DNA of 53,253 nt from Cyclobacteriaceae bacterium. GTDB lineage: Bacteria; Bacteroidota; Bacteroidia; Cytophagales; Cyclobacteriaceae. Below are positions 17,794-27,460 of this stretch, piece by piece. The DNA lies in the NCBI GenBank assembly GCA_024644875.1, contig JAHEGY010000020.1, positions 1 to 53,253 of the forward strand. The letters are read 5' to 3'. Both the position numbers and the translations under genes were made by a program. The notes beneath the pieces were generated by a model. That model had not been told where the DNA came from and searched no databases. It saw only the letters and a list, made by a program, of their open reading frames with translations. Position 1 is the first letter of the stretch. Each line of letters begins with the position of its first letter.

Positions 17794-19173
17794 CTATCTG
17801 CTTGTATCGTTCGGCAAACGGACAATAAACTCTGTTCCTTTTCCTAGTGTACTTTTAACATCAATTTTTCCTCCCATTTTATCCACACTCTGGCTTACCA
17901 GATATAATCCGATACCTGAACCTTTTGATAGTTCACTGCCCCGGTAAAACATTTCAAATATTTTTGGCAGAACATCCCTGGATATGCCGATGCCATTGTC
18001 CTGAATGGATATAATGGCTTCCTTTTTATTTATTCTAATATGGATATTGATGATATTAACTTCTTTTGTTTTGTCCATATATTTAATGGCATTAGAAACG
18101 ATATTTCTAAATATCTCACGAATACCCATCTTATCATTAAAAAATTGCTTCTTTGAAACTTCGATATTCTTCTTGATTTTCATGGCATTGTCTAAATACT
18201 CGAGTTCATTAAAGCAATCGGAAATTATAGATTCAAAATCGATACGCTCAATTTTTACCGAAGTACGGATGTTCCTGGAATAATTAAGTATATCATAAAT
18301 AAACCGGTCAAGATTTCTCATCCTGTCTTCAAGAAGGTCGATAAAAGGCTTCAAGTCACGGGATTTGCTTTGTAATTCAAGCTTTATAATATTAATCAAG
18401 CCTTCAACAGAAGTAATGGGTGCCCGTAGATCATGGGAAACGCGATAGACGAAATTATTGAGTTCCTCATTTCTTAATTTTAATTCCTCTTCTGCCAGCC
18501 TTTTGTCTTCGATCTCTTTTCTTAAAATTCTGTTAGTTTCCCATAGCTCTGAGGTTCGAGCAGTAATCTTACGCTCCAGGGCGAGGTTGATTTTTCGTAA
18601 TTCCTCAAGCAAATAAAGATTATCCAATTTGTCACTCATAATATTAATCATCTCATGAATTAGGGTAATTATTTCAGAGAACCGGTTGGTGTCTTCATCA
18701 TTATCAGCAAATAAAAAATATGATAATTTATTGGAGATTGATTTATGTGGAATGATCAGTACTGATCTGGGTTCAAAATTCTTATCAATTAATGATTTAA
18801 AAAAACCTTCATATTCATTGTAATCTCTAACCAGATAGAGAATTCCATTATGTAATTTCTTAAAGGCATCGTTATCAAGACCGATATTTTGTATGGAGGT
18901 ATTATCAGCATAAGAAGTATATGCCAGTTGAATCTTTAATGTATTTTTATCCCTGGAACAATAACAACATAAAGGAATGTCCTTCAGTATACTGATCTTT
19001 TCCAAAACAGTATCAATTATAATTGACCGGTCATTGATTTCGCGGATTGATTCAGATACCATGACAAGTAAAAAGATCTCTTCGGCACGTTCAGCCATAC
19101 TTTCGTTTTCTGCCTGAAGGAAAGAAATTTTCTCTTCAAGTTCATTGATCTTCTTATTTTGATCTTTTGTCAC
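17794..19173 (-). CDS. Cytoplasmic sensor histidine kinase
   Basis: 459 residues, no membrane segment. An N-terminal coiled coil (about 1-35) is followed by a GAF-like sensory region (about 45-185; four Cys near CCYC at about residue 70), a second coiled coil, and HisKA with His247 in RVSHDLRAP. The HATPase_c domain follows with NIVSNAIKY, DNGIGI and GSGIGLYLV. The start is GTG, overlapping the TGA of the truncated hydrolase upstream (GTGA), so its translation depends on that reading frame. Its kinase core closely resembles that of the propeller kinase at 22133, including a shared MFYRxSExxKGSGxGLY stretch. No response regulator is nearby. Confidence 0.9.
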   Translation of the reverse strand: MTKDQNKKINELEEKISFLQAENESMAERAEEIFLLVMVSESIREINDRSIIIDTVLEKISILKDIPLCCYCSRDKNTLKIQLAYTSYADNTSIQNIGLDNDAFKKLHNGILYLVRDYNEYEGFFKSLIDKNFEPRSVLIIPHKSISNKLSYFLFADNDEDTNRFSEIITLIHEMINIMSDKLDNLYLLEELRKINLALERKITARTSELWETNRILRKEIEDKRLAEEELKLRNEELNNFVYRVSHDLRAPITSVEGLINIIKLELQSKSRDLKPFIDLLEDRMRNLDRFIYDILNYSRNIRTSVKIERIDFESIISDCFNELEYLDNAMKIKKNIEVSKKQFFNDKMGIREIFRNIVSNAIKYMDKTKEVNIINIHIRINKKEAIISIQDNGIGISRDVLPKIFEMFYRGSELSKGSGIGLYLVSQSVDKMGGKIDVKSTLGKGTEFIVRLPNDTSR

Positions 19174-19403
19174 TTCGATTGATTTTTAATAGAATAATCC
19201 GTTGAGAGATCTTTAGACGACAGACCACATCCCTGAAGATCATCGGCAATTGTATCATAATTCTTTAAAAGAAATGGCTGTATGTTTCGCCATATAAAAG
19301 AGCTTGTGGATATGCCATGAATTAAAACTATGGGTTCTCCTTCACGCATTCGCCTATATGCAATTTTAAGTCCCCCGATTTTTATATACTTGCTGGCTTC
19401 CAT
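19170..19403 (-). pseudogene. N-terminal remnant of an alpha/beta hydrolase
   Basis: 77 residues matching only the start of an alpha/beta hydrolase: strand segment IKIGGLKIAYRR, then EPIVLIHGIS with the oxyanion-region His-Gly, then WRNIQPFLLKNYDTIADDLQGCGLSS. The frame stops just after the DYSIxNQ helix, before where the nucleophile elbow GxSxG should be, so the catalytic Ser, Asp and His are all missing. Its stop overlaps the GTG start of the histidine kinase. The simplest reading is a deletion or recombination that joined a hydrolase 5' end to the kinase gene; the leftover now provides its translation initiation. Confidence 0.7.
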
Positions 19404-19424
19404 AAATTTCTTAAATATGATCTT

Positions 19425-20558
19425 CTAATTCTGCAAAACTGCTACCGCAATCTTTGAATCAGCTGTGCCATAATACAAGTACCACCTTTGATGGTAATGA
19501 ACTAATGCTTCTATAAAACATACATTACCTACCTGTCCGGTGATCTCATAGTCATTTTCCGGTGTAAAGAAATATTTCTCTGATCTGGCAATTACCTTAC
19601 AAGGATCATTTATGTCAAACAATATCTGGCCGGCAGCATATGTGCCTTCGGGAAGAGAGGGATCTCCCCATTCAGCATGATTCCGGCTGTTGTATATCAT
19701 CCATATTCCATCATCCGTAATTATGGCTGGGGGGCCTGGTTCTACCAGGTCGGAATCGAAATACCCCTTTCTGGGCCCAAATATTTTTTTAACAGAACCA
19801 TCATCTTCCTCCACAGGCTGCCAATCAATAAGATCTTCCGATGTAGCGAGAAAAATATCCGTGTCGCCCCAGTACATCCAGTATTTTCCATTAATCCGGG
19901 TTGCAATAAGTTTATCACCCTGGCTTTTACATATGATTGAACCTGATTTAGACCAAAGGTCCCTGTATTTGCTATTTTTTACTTTGCCTAATACGAGCCC
20001 ATGCTTTTTCCATGTCAATAGATCAGGAGAAGTGGCCAGGCATAGTCTGGCAATTTCACCATCATAACTTGTATAGGTCATAATATATAGACCTTCCTCA
20101 GATTCCACGATCCTTGGGTCCTCAACGCCACCTTCCCACTCGAATATTTTCATTTCATCATGATCAGGGTAAAAGACTGGCTTATCCAAGCGTTCAAAAT
20201 TGATCCCGTCGGAACTAAATGCAAGGCCCAAACGAGAAGTTCCTGCATATTTTCCAACTATGTCTTCAGCACGATAGATCATCTGGATCTTATTTTCCCT
20301 GACCACAGCTGCCGGGTTAAATACATCTTTCTCTTCCCACCTTACTATTTCATCTCTGATCGGGCAATGAAAAGTAGCTGTAGGATCTGGTATCAACACG
20401 GGATTTGCACTATCAATTTTTACAAATGGTTTCCATTGCCAGTAATCTGTAATTATATTCTCAAATTCAGAGTCATATTTATTGCTCTGTCCGTGTTTCT
20501 GGCTACAGCTAAATAACAGGGAAAGAATGATCAGGATAAAAAAATATTTAGTCTGCAT
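19425..20558 (-). CDS. GH130-like glycosidase/phosphorylase lipoprotein
   Basis: 377 residues from the ATG at 20558 (an in-frame ATG lies seven codons earlier). The signal ends in the lipobox LLFSC. The five-bladed propeller shows the GH130 hallmark EGGVEDPRI, with SRLGLAFSSDG and NPAAVVRENKIQMIYRAED before it and DLVEPGPPAI later. GH130 enzymes act on beta-mannosides, as phosphorylases or hydrolases, and the choice depends on phosphate-binding residues that I cannot assign by eye. Secretion argues for hydrolysis or a binding role at the cell surface or in the periplasm. No SusCD pair is adjacent. Confidence 0.85.
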   Translation of the reverse strand: MQTKYFFILIILSLLFSCSQKHGQSNKYDSEFENIITDYWQWKPFVKIDSANPVLIPDPTATFHCPIRDEIVRWEEKDVFNPAAVVRENKIQMIYRAEDIVGKYAGTSRLGLAFSSDGINFERLDKPVFYPDHDEMKIFEWEGGVEDPRIVESEEGLYIMTYTSYDGEIARLCLATSPDLLTWKKHGLVLGKVKNSKYRDLWSKSGSIICKSQGDKLIATRINGKYWMYWGDTDIFLATSEDLIDWQPVEEDDGSVKKIFGPRKGYFDSDLVEPGPPAIITDDGIWMIYNSRNHAEWGDPSLPEGTYAAGQILFDINDPCKVIARSEKYFFTPENDYEITGQVGNVCFIEALVHYHQRWYLYYGTADSKIAVAVLQN

Positions 20559-20619
20559 GGGGAATAGCTTTAAATACAATATAGTAAATAAATACCTTTT
20601 TTTTTAATGAAGAAATAAA

Positions 20620-21138
20620 TTATTTGGACAACACTTTCCTCGCTCTGGACTGAAATCCAGCTGATTCATAGGGCATTAAATCCTGTAAGATAAGTTTCAA
20701 TTCTTGCCTGATTTCAGGTATTTCATCTCCAATTTTATCAAGAATTCCAATGGAATACGCTTTGATGGCAATTGCCTCCTTTCCACTACTGATAAATCTG
20801 AAGCATATATCAGCTATTTTTCCATAGTGCTTTTCAGGTATTGAGGTTAATTCCAGAGCTTTCAATCCATTTCTTTTTATGGCGTCGTGTTGCGATGGTT
20901 CTCTAAGTAACTTTATAAGTGTTTTGATATGGGGATTGATCAAATATGGATGAATCCTGGCGCAGTGACCTAAAACCCATGCGGCTCTTTTAGCAAGATC
21001 CAGATCCTTTGTATCCGAAAATATTGTGAAAAGTATCCGGAACAAATCTTCATCCCTGTCGATCAATTCGGCAACCCGAACAGTATTTGCTTTAGAGTAT
21101 GAAAGTAAAATTTCCCTTTTTAAATCTGGTTCTTTCAC
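20620..21138 (-). CDS. HEAT-repeat-like helical protein
   Basis: 172 residues, cytoplasmic, built of helical pairs: FRILFTIFSD, DLAKRAAWVLGHCARIHP, IKTLIKLLREP, AIKRNGLKALELTSIP, AIAIKAYSIGILDKI. The spacing and the AAWVLG pattern are those of HEAT/armadillo repeats, which make protein-binding solenoids. No catalytic motif is seen. It is separated by about 60 bases from the GH130 gene on the same strand. A partner cannot be named. Confidence 0.78.
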   Translation of the reverse strand: MKEPDLKREILLSYSKANTVRVAELIDRDEDLFRILFTIFSDTKDLDLAKRAAWVLGHCARIHPYLINPHIKTLIKLLREPSQHDAIKRNGLKALELTSIPEKHYGKIADICFRFISSGKEAIAIKAYSIGILDKIGDEIPEIRQELKLILQDLMPYESAGFQSRARKVLSK

Positions 21139-21206
21139 AGGTCTGAATTAAAAATATAATATTACTAATTCATCTTTATTTTAGCTTAATTTGTTCAAAA
21201 ATCATA

Positions 21207-22010
21207 ATGAAGAGCCTTCAGATACATTTTATAATGTTTTTATTCTTATTTTCTTCCGGAAAATCAATGGCCCAATGGCCGCTATTATCGAGTGGGAAAG
21301 AGCTGAATCCCTCTGATATTACTCATCCATATAGCGATATCGCATTTTCCGGAGAACTAATAGACATGATTGAGGGCAATATCTGGCAATGGACGTTTCA
21401 GGGAGCTGTATCATTTGGTAAGAATAAGCATGGACTTTCCCTAAAAGTTCCTTTCGTGAGATCTGTTGCACTGGGAGTAGAGCAGTTAACAGGAATCGGA
21501 GATATAAATATCCGTTATCATTTGGTAACATATGATTCTGAATTGCGCATGAGAACTTTGGCCTCATCGGCCTTATATTTGGACCTTTCAATACCAACGG
21601 GAAATACACTGTATGGGCATGGCGCTGGGGTACCTATTTTAACACCGGGTTTTACATTAGCCTACCGGCCAGTTCCACAGATTGCGATATATCCTCATAT
21701 CCGATACCTTCATTCCTTTGGTGAGGCTGAATATTACTGGGCAGGAGGTAATTCAAGCTCAGATAATGTAGCCATCAGAACATTACAATTTGAAACAATT
21801 TTTAACTACGAGTTTAATGAAGCCTGGATCGGCATTTCTCCCGCATTCAGCTATTCTTTTACCAGTGATGAAGGTACTTTAAGCATTAGGCCTCAGCTGG
21901 GGAAACTATTTGCAGAGAAAGTGTCTTTAAACTTATCCGCATCATTTTATCTGGCAGGAAGAAGAAGATTGAACAGCTGGACTTATTTTGATGTCAGATA
22001 TTTCTTTTAA
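21207..22010 (+). CDS. Putative outer-membrane beta-barrel protein
   Basis: 267 residues with a signal peptide (MKSLQIHFIMFLFLFSSGKSMAQ in two halves, cut after Ala). The mature part alternates polar and hydrophobic residues in 8-12 residue strands, for example WQWTFQGAVSFG, HGLSLKVPFVRS, IRYHLVTYD and KVSLNLSASFYL, and ends with aromatic YFDVRYFF, as barrel proteins do. A small porin or a transport-related barrel is likely; no named family. It begins about 70 bases from the divergent HEAT gene. Confidence 0.7.
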   Translation: MKSLQIHFIMFLFLFSSGKSMAQWPLLSSGKELNPSDITHPYSDIAFSGELIDMIEGNIWQWTFQGAVSFGKNKHGLSLKVPFVRSVALGVEQLTGIGDINIRYHLVTYDSELRMRTLASSALYLDLSIPTGNTLYGHGAGVPILTPGFTLAYRPVPQIAIYPHIRYLHSFGEAEYYWAGGNSSSDNVAIRTLQFETIFNYEFNEAWIGISPAFSYSFTSDEGTLSIRPQLGKLFAEKVSLNLSASFYLAGRRRLNSWTYFDVRYFF

Positions 22011-22132
22011 ATGTAAGTTCTATGTCAATTATCTATGGTTTTTTATTGGCTTAGGTTACATATTGCGTGCCATTAATATCAACGGTAATAACAAGGTATA
22101 AATGTAGAAAAATGCCATAGTTGTTTTTTTGA

Positions 22133-25100
22133 ATGATCGGACAGGGAAAATATAGTATTTCGGGAATATTCTTTTTCATATTAATAGTGTTTAGTTCAAC
22201 TGTTAGTGGCAGTAATCTTGACATAAAATCAATACATCCGAAAACACCAATAGAATCCCTGGTCTTAAAACAATGGACATCAGAACAAGGCCTTATATCT
22301 AATAACCTCACCTCTGTTAATGTAGACCGGGAAGGATTTCTATGGGTTACATGCTTTAATGGTCTGCTGAAGTTTGACGGACACTCCTTTGCATTATTTG
22401 ATTCGGAGAATCTTAGTGTCCTGAATTCAAATGCTTTTATGAATTCATTCATGAGCAGGTCCGATGGTATATTTTATTCAACTCAGGCAAGCGGAATCAT
22501 TCAATACAAAAGTGGAACTTTTGTGTCACCGGACTATAATAAAAACTTACCTAATTATATCAGGAAGGTTAAAATTGATGATAATGGAAGAATATGGGCA
22601 GGTGCGAATAACAGAGGATTATATATTGTTGAAAATGATACTGCAACTATACTTGATATTCCTGAATTGAAAAATATTACAGTAATGGATATGGCATTCG
22701 ACAGGCAGAATAACATTTTCGCGGCATCCAGAGGAGCAGGCCTTGTTCAAATACAAAATGATGTTCCTGTAAGATATTATAAGGAAAAAGACGGCCTGTA
22801 TTCTGATGTAGTTAACTGCCTTTACTTTGCCGAGGATAATTCCTTATATATCGGCACAAAAGATGGATTGAATATATTGAAAGATGGCAAGATCAATAAA
22901 GTAAGATTCTTTAAAAACATAGAAATAAATCAAATTATAGAAGATGGCTATGGCTCTATATGGGTTGCAACTGAAATGGGACTGGGAAGAATAAATGAAC
23001 GATATAGAACGAAAGAACTTTTTACGCCAGAAGATGGTTTGCCTACAAGACAAGTCTCCGGTTTGGATTTTGATAATGAGGGGAACTTATGGCTGGCAAC
23101 CAAAAAAGGAGGTCTGCTGCGGTTGAAATATGGGAATTTTATTAATTATACCAGGAAAGATGGATTAGCACTTGACCAGGTAAATATAATTGTTGAGAAA
23201 TCACCTGGATTATATTATGTAGGATCTGATGAAGGAGGAATAAATATAATTTCAAATCGAATTGTTGGCAGGATGAGGTTTAATACTGATTTGAAAAGAA
23301 ATGGGATCCGGGATATATGTTTTATTAATCAAAACGAGATTTGGATAGGAAGTTACAGAGGAATCCTGATAAAGAGGGGAATAAATGAAAAACTCTTAAA
23401 CCAGGATACAGGAATGCCCTCAGATGATATTCGAAGAATTTATAAGGACAGCCAAAATAGAATTTGGGTTGGAACCAGATCAGCAGGTTTAATCCGGTTC
23501 AAAAACGATACTATTGAAACAATATTTGACCTTAAATCGGGATTGTCTACCAATTATATATTGTCCGTAGAAGAGGATCAGAATGGTCTGATCTGGGTTG
23601 GCACGAATGGGGGTGGATTGATTTCTATAGATAAAAATGATCAATTAAAATCCTATAATCCATTTAAAGAGGATGCATCCGGAATTTTAATTTTTAATAT
23701 TCATGTAGATGATACAAATGCACTTTGGCTGGCGACCAATATTGGTATTTTCTATTTTGAAAATAAAGAGTTCAGGCAAGTGGAATTAGCGAGTAATTAT
23801 CAAAATGATACTTTCTTTGATATCGTATCGGACGATGTAGGAAATTTATGGATTACCTCGAATATCGGTCTTTACAGGATCAGAATCAGTGATGCTAGAG
23901 AATTCCTTAATGGACAAACAGAGCAGATACCTTCTTTTTTATATGACCATAATGATGGAATGAGTAATAAGGAATGCACAGGGGCTACAAGATTACTCAG
24001 GGCCTCAGATGGTAAATTATGGATACCTACTCTGGGAGGGGTCGCTATAATCGATCCGGATGAACTAATAACGAATGAGTTTAAACCGCCTGTCATCATA
24101 ACAGATTTTTTAACTGACAGATCTGGAGAATTTATAAGTGAAGATCTTAAAGCCGGAAAACTTGTTTTGGAACCCGGGAATTTCAGATACCAGATACGTT
24201 ATACTGCGCTAAGTTACCAGGCTCCTGAAAAGGTCAGATTTAAGTACAAACTAGACAAAATTGATGAAGATTGGATTGAAAAAACGAATATTCGTGAAGT
24301 ACAATATACCAACCTTCCACCCGGGAATTACACATTTAATGTTAGGGCATGTAATAATGACAATGTATGGGATGAACAGGGGGCATCATTTTCATTCAAG
24401 ATCAAACCCTATTTCTATCAGCGAATTGAATTATATGTCGGTTTTCTCTTTTTTGTTGTCCTTGTTGGATGGCTGTCCTATAAAAAGAGAATAAATGTTA
24501 TCGAAAAAAGAAACAAAGAATTAAATAAGATAAATGAAGAACTGGATAAATTCGTATATTCTGCTTCCCATGACCTGAAAGCGCCCTTAAATTCCGTACT
24601 CGGATTGATAAATATAGCCAAAAAGGATGGAGCCACAGGCAGCATGCCTTTATATCTACAAATGATAGAACAAAGCATTAAGAAATTAGAACGGTTTATT
24701 GCCGATATCATTGATTATTCAAGGAATACAAGTGTAGAAGTAGTGAGTGGTGTTATCGATTTTCAAAAAATAATCGATGGGGCTTTGGCAGATGTACAAT
24801 ATCTTGAAGGAGAAGCAGAAATTAGTAAGAAGGTCAAGATAAAGGGAGATGGCGATTTTAAAAGCGATCCCCGTAGATTATCTGTCATCCTTAATAATTT
24901 GATTACAAATTCGATCATTTATCATGATAATTCGAAAGATAATAAATTCATTGAAGTATCTGTCAATTACAATAAGATCCGGGCTATAATAGATGTTAAG
25001 GATAATGGTACCGGAATTGGCAAAGAACACCTGGTAAAGATCTTCAAAATGTTTTACCGGGCTTCTGAAAACACCAAAGGATCAGGCCTTGGGCTTTATA

Positions 25101-25198
25101 TTGTAAAAGAAACTATAGGTAAAATAAAGGGCACCATAACTGTGGAGTCTGATCTGGGTAAGGGATCGAAGTTTACTATTGAGTTACCTGCATTATAA
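22133..25198 (+). CDS. Two-component propeller / Y_Y_Y sensor histidine kinase (no receiver)
   Basis: 1021 residues. A signal peptide leads into about fourteen Reg_prop repeats forming two seven-bladed propellers (residues about 35-660; motifs such as GFLWVTCFNGLLKFDG and GLIWVGTNGGGL). Then come a Y_Y_Y domain (about 690-755; NLPPGNYTFNVRACNNDNVWD), one membrane segment (about 765-785), HisKA with His813 in SASHDLKAP, and HATPase_c with NNLITNSIIYH, DNGTGIG and GSGLGLYIV. This is the sensor half of the hybrid systems that control polysaccharide use in Bacteroidota, but the receiver and AraC-type DNA-binding domains are missing. The protein ends right after the ATPase domain and no regulator gene is close. 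Confidence 0.93.
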   Translation: MIGQGKYSISGIFFFILIVFSSTVSGSNLDIKSIHPKTPIESLVLKQWTSEQGLISNNLTSVNVDREGFLWVTCFNGLLKFDGHSFALFDSENLSVLNSNAFMNSFMSRSDGIFYSTQASGIIQYKSGTFVSPDYNKNLPNYIRKVKIDDNGRIWAGANNRGLYIVENDTATILDIPELKNITVMDMAFDRQNNIFAASRGAGLVQIQNDVPVRYYKEKDGLYSDVVNCLYFAEDNSLYIGTKDGLNILKDGKINKVRFFKNIEINQIIEDGYGSIWVATEMGLGRINERYRTKELFTPEDGLPTRQVSGLDFDNEGNLWLATKKGGLLRLKYGNFINYTRKDGLALDQVNIIVEKSPGLYYVGSDEGGINIISNRIVGRMRFNTDLKRNGIRDICFINQNEIWIGSYRGILIKRGINEKLLNQDTGMPSDDIRRIYKDSQNRIWVGTRSAGLIRFKNDTIETIFDLKSGLSTNYILSVEEDQNGLIWVGTNGGGLISIDKNDQLKSYNPFKEDASGILIFNIHVDDTNALWLATNIGIFYFENKEFRQVELASNYQNDTFFDIVSDDVGNLWITSNIGLYRIRISDAREFLNGQTEQIPSFLYDHNDGMSNKECTGATRLLRASDGKLWIPTLGGVAIIDPDELITNEFKPPVIITDFLTDRSGEFISEDLKAGKLVLEPGNFRYQIRYTALSYQAPEKVRFKYKLDKIDEDWIEKTNIREVQYTNLPPGNYTFNVRACNNDNVWDEQGASFSFKIKPYFYQRIELYVGFLFFVVLVGWLSYKKRINVIEKRNKELNKINEELDKFVYSASHDLKAPLNSVLGLINIAKKDGATGSMPLYLQMIEQSIKKLERFIADIIDYSRNTSVEVVSGVIDFQKIIDGALADVQYLEGEAEISKKVKIKGDGDFKSDPRRLSVILNNLITNSIIYHDNSKDNKFIEVSVNYNKIRAIIDVKDNGTGIGKEHLVKIFKMFYRASENTKGSGLGLYIVKETIGKIKGTITVESDLGKGSKFTIELPAL

Positions 25199-25200
25199 TA

Positions 25201-25908
25201 TTAGATCAGGGCCGCTGCCTTTCTGTCCAGAATCCAAATTACTTTTCCATCGATAGGTCTGACGTATGAAGCCGGATATTTATTCCATGCTCCTTTTTGA
25301 TATATTATATCATATAATATCTGAGATTTTTCGGAACCTGTTACCAGGAAAAGAATTTTTTTCGAAGCATTTATTATACGTCCCGTAAGCGTAATGCGAA
25401 CCTGCCCGGTAACCGGATGAACAGCAATCGCACACACTTGCTCGGTATTAAACAGTTCCATCTGATTTGGGAAAATGGAGGCAGTGTGGCCATCAGTTCC
25501 CAAGCCAAGGAACATGAGATCAAAAATTCCACTGGTATTTGAAAGAACAATTTTGTTGTATCTTTCCTTCTCTGCTTCAGGATTGTTTTCACCTTTTATT
25601 CTGTAAACCTGGTCATTAGCTATGCCTATCTTATCCAATAGTGATTCCTTTGCCATCAGGTAATTGCTTTCAGCGTCGTCCGGCGGAACACATCTTTCAT
25701 CTCCCCAGAAGAACTTTATCCCATCCCATGGGATATAAGGCTTTTTAAATTCCGAAAGGAAAGAATATACTGTTCTTGGCGTACTCCCCCCGGATAAGGC
25801 TATATTGAACGTTTCTGAAACCGCATCTGTTGATATAATCGAACCTACATAATCGGCGATTTCCTGATGATTATTAAATACTTCAACTTTAAACCACTTA
25901 TTGATCAT
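25201..25908 (-). CDS. pgl: 6-phosphogluconolactonase
   Basis: Hydrolyses 6-phosphogluconolactone in the oxidative pentose phosphate pathway. DevB-family motifs are present: ALSGGSTPRTVY near the N terminus, FFWGDERCVPPDDAESNY in the middle, GLGTDGHTASIFP and RITLTGRIIN. About 235 residues, normal for the family. The ATG at 25908 overlaps the TGA of zwf (ATGA), which favours it over the ATG three codons upstream. It is translated with zwf, so the first two pathway steps are coupled. The stop lies three bases from the convergent propeller kinase gene. Confidence 0.94.
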   Translation of the reverse strand: MINKWFKVEVFNNHQEIADYVGSIISTDAVSETFNIALSGGSTPRTVYSFLSEFKKPYIPWDGIKFFWGDERCVPPDDAESNYLMAKESLLDKIGIANDQVYRIKGENNPEAEKERYNKIVLSNTSGIFDLMFLGLGTDGHTASIFPNQMELFNTEQVCAIAVHPVTGQVRITLTGRIINASKKILFLVTGSEKSQILYDIIYQKGAWNKYPASYVRPIDGKVIWILDRKAAALI

Positions 25909-27434
25909 AACTCGCAATATATTCCATCATTTGATAGATTTTTACATGGATATCTCCATTGATTTTCCTTGCCTTCTATTATTTCATCAGCATTTTCCGG
26001 CCCCCACGTTCCAGCCGGATAACCATAGAGTTTTATATCTTTATTTGATTCCCATTCTTTTAGAACTGGATCAATGATCTTCCAGGCTTCCTCAACGCTA
26101 TCGCTTCTTGGGTATAATGTAGCATCTCCATGCACTGCATCCAATAACAATCTCTCATATGCTTCAGGCATGTATATGTCGGCATAATCAGAATAACGAA
26201 AATCCATATTAACACTTTTGGTTTTAAAACCAGTTCCCGGTGTTTTAATACCGAACTTTAAAAGTATCCCCTCATCCGGTTGAATACGTATAACTAGAAT
26301 ATTATTCTTGTCAACGTTTTCGTGTCGCTCTTTAAATAAATAGTGTGGTGTGGATTTAAAATGTACGACTATCTCAGTAACTCTTGTTGGCAGACACTTC
26401 CCGGTCCTGATATAAAATGGGATGCCTGACCAACGCCAGTTGTCTATAAAAGCTTTCATGGCTACATATGTTTCCGTTTCAGAATTTTTATCAACTCCAT
26501 GCTCTTCCCGGTAACCATTTACCTTCTTTCTGCCTATATGTGCCGAAGTATATTGGCCTCTGATTATGTTCTTTCTGATATCTTTTTTTGAAAATCTTCG
26601 GATTGACTGGAAAACTTTTACGGTTTCATTTCTAATTGATTGTGCCTGCATATTGACAGGAGGTTCCATTGCCACCATGGCCAGAAGATTGAACAAGTGG
26701 TTTTGAACCATATCCCTTAGTGCACCAGAAGATTCATAATACCCTCCACGACTACCTACGCCGACTTTTTCAGAGGCAGTGATCTCTATATGATGAATAT
26801 AATTCCGGTTCCATAATGGTTCAAATATGCTGTTTGAAAACCGAGTAACCAGGAGGTTTTGTACTGTCTCCTTCCCCAGGTAATGATCAATTCTGTAGAT
26901 CTGATCTTCTTCAAAACAGGTATGTAATTGTGCATTCAGTTCCCTGGAAGAGCTTAAGTCATATCCAAAAGGTTTCTCGATGATCAAACGTTTGAAAGTA
27001 CCGTCCTGATCATCATTCAGATTAAACTTTGACAGGCCTTTTGCAATAACTTCAAATAAGCTGGGTGGTGTAGATAAATAAAAAAGAAAATTTTCCGGCA
27101 GTTTGTGAATTTTACATAACTCATCAAGCCTTTCCTTTAAAGTAGAATAAGATTCAGGTTCAGATGTATTCAGCCGGGTATAATGCAGTAGTTTGCTAAA
27201 GTCTTCCATCAGGTCTGATTTGCGATCATCTGAATTTATAAAATCGGATTTCAGTATCTTATGCCTGAACTGATCATCGCTCATTTCCGTTCTGCTAACA
27301 CCGAGAACTATAAATTGGCCAGTGGTTAATAACTTGCCCTTAAACAATCTGAATACTGCCGGAATTAACTTCCTTATGGTTAAATCTCCAGAGGCCCCGA
27401 AAATAATCAATATGAATTTGTTGTCAGCTTTCAT
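25905..27434 (-). CDS. zwf: Glucose-6-phosphate 1-dehydrogenase
   Basis: Oxidises glucose 6-phosphate to 6-phosphogluconolactone with NADP+. It has 509 residues, the normal length. The N-terminal Rossmann motif is GASGDLTIRKLIP and the active-site signature is RIDHYLGKETVQNLL, where Asp-His are catalytic and Lys binds substrate. Other conserved stretches are RLIIEKPFG, PFYIRTGKCLP and YERLLLDAVHGDATL. It forms a unit with pgl downstream; gnd, which often follows, is not in this window. Confidence 0.97.
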   Translation of the reverse strand: MKADNKFILIIFGASGDLTIRKLIPAVFRLFKGKLLTTGQFIVLGVSRTEMSDDQFRHKILKSDFINSDDRKSDLMEDFSKLLHYTRLNTSEPESYSTLKERLDELCKIHKLPENFLFYLSTPPSLFEVIAKGLSKFNLNDDQDGTFKRLIIEKPFGYDLSSSRELNAQLHTCFEEDQIYRIDHYLGKETVQNLLVTRFSNSIFEPLWNRNYIHHIEITASEKVGVGSRGGYYESSGALRDMVQNHLFNLLAMVAMEPPVNMQAQSIRNETVKVFQSIRRFSKKDIRKNIIRGQYTSAHIGRKKVNGYREEHGVDKNSETETYVAMKAFIDNWRWSGIPFYIRTGKCLPTRVTEIVVHFKSTPHYLFKERHENVDKNNILVIRIQPDEGILLKFGIKTPGTGFKTKSVNMDFRYSDYADIYMPEAYERLLLDAVHGDATLYPRSDSVEEAWKIIDPVLKEWESNKDIKLYGYPAGTWGPENADEIIEGKENQWRYPCKNLSNDGIYCEL

Positions 27435-27460
27435 GTGTTGGTGTTTAGTTTTAGATAGGG

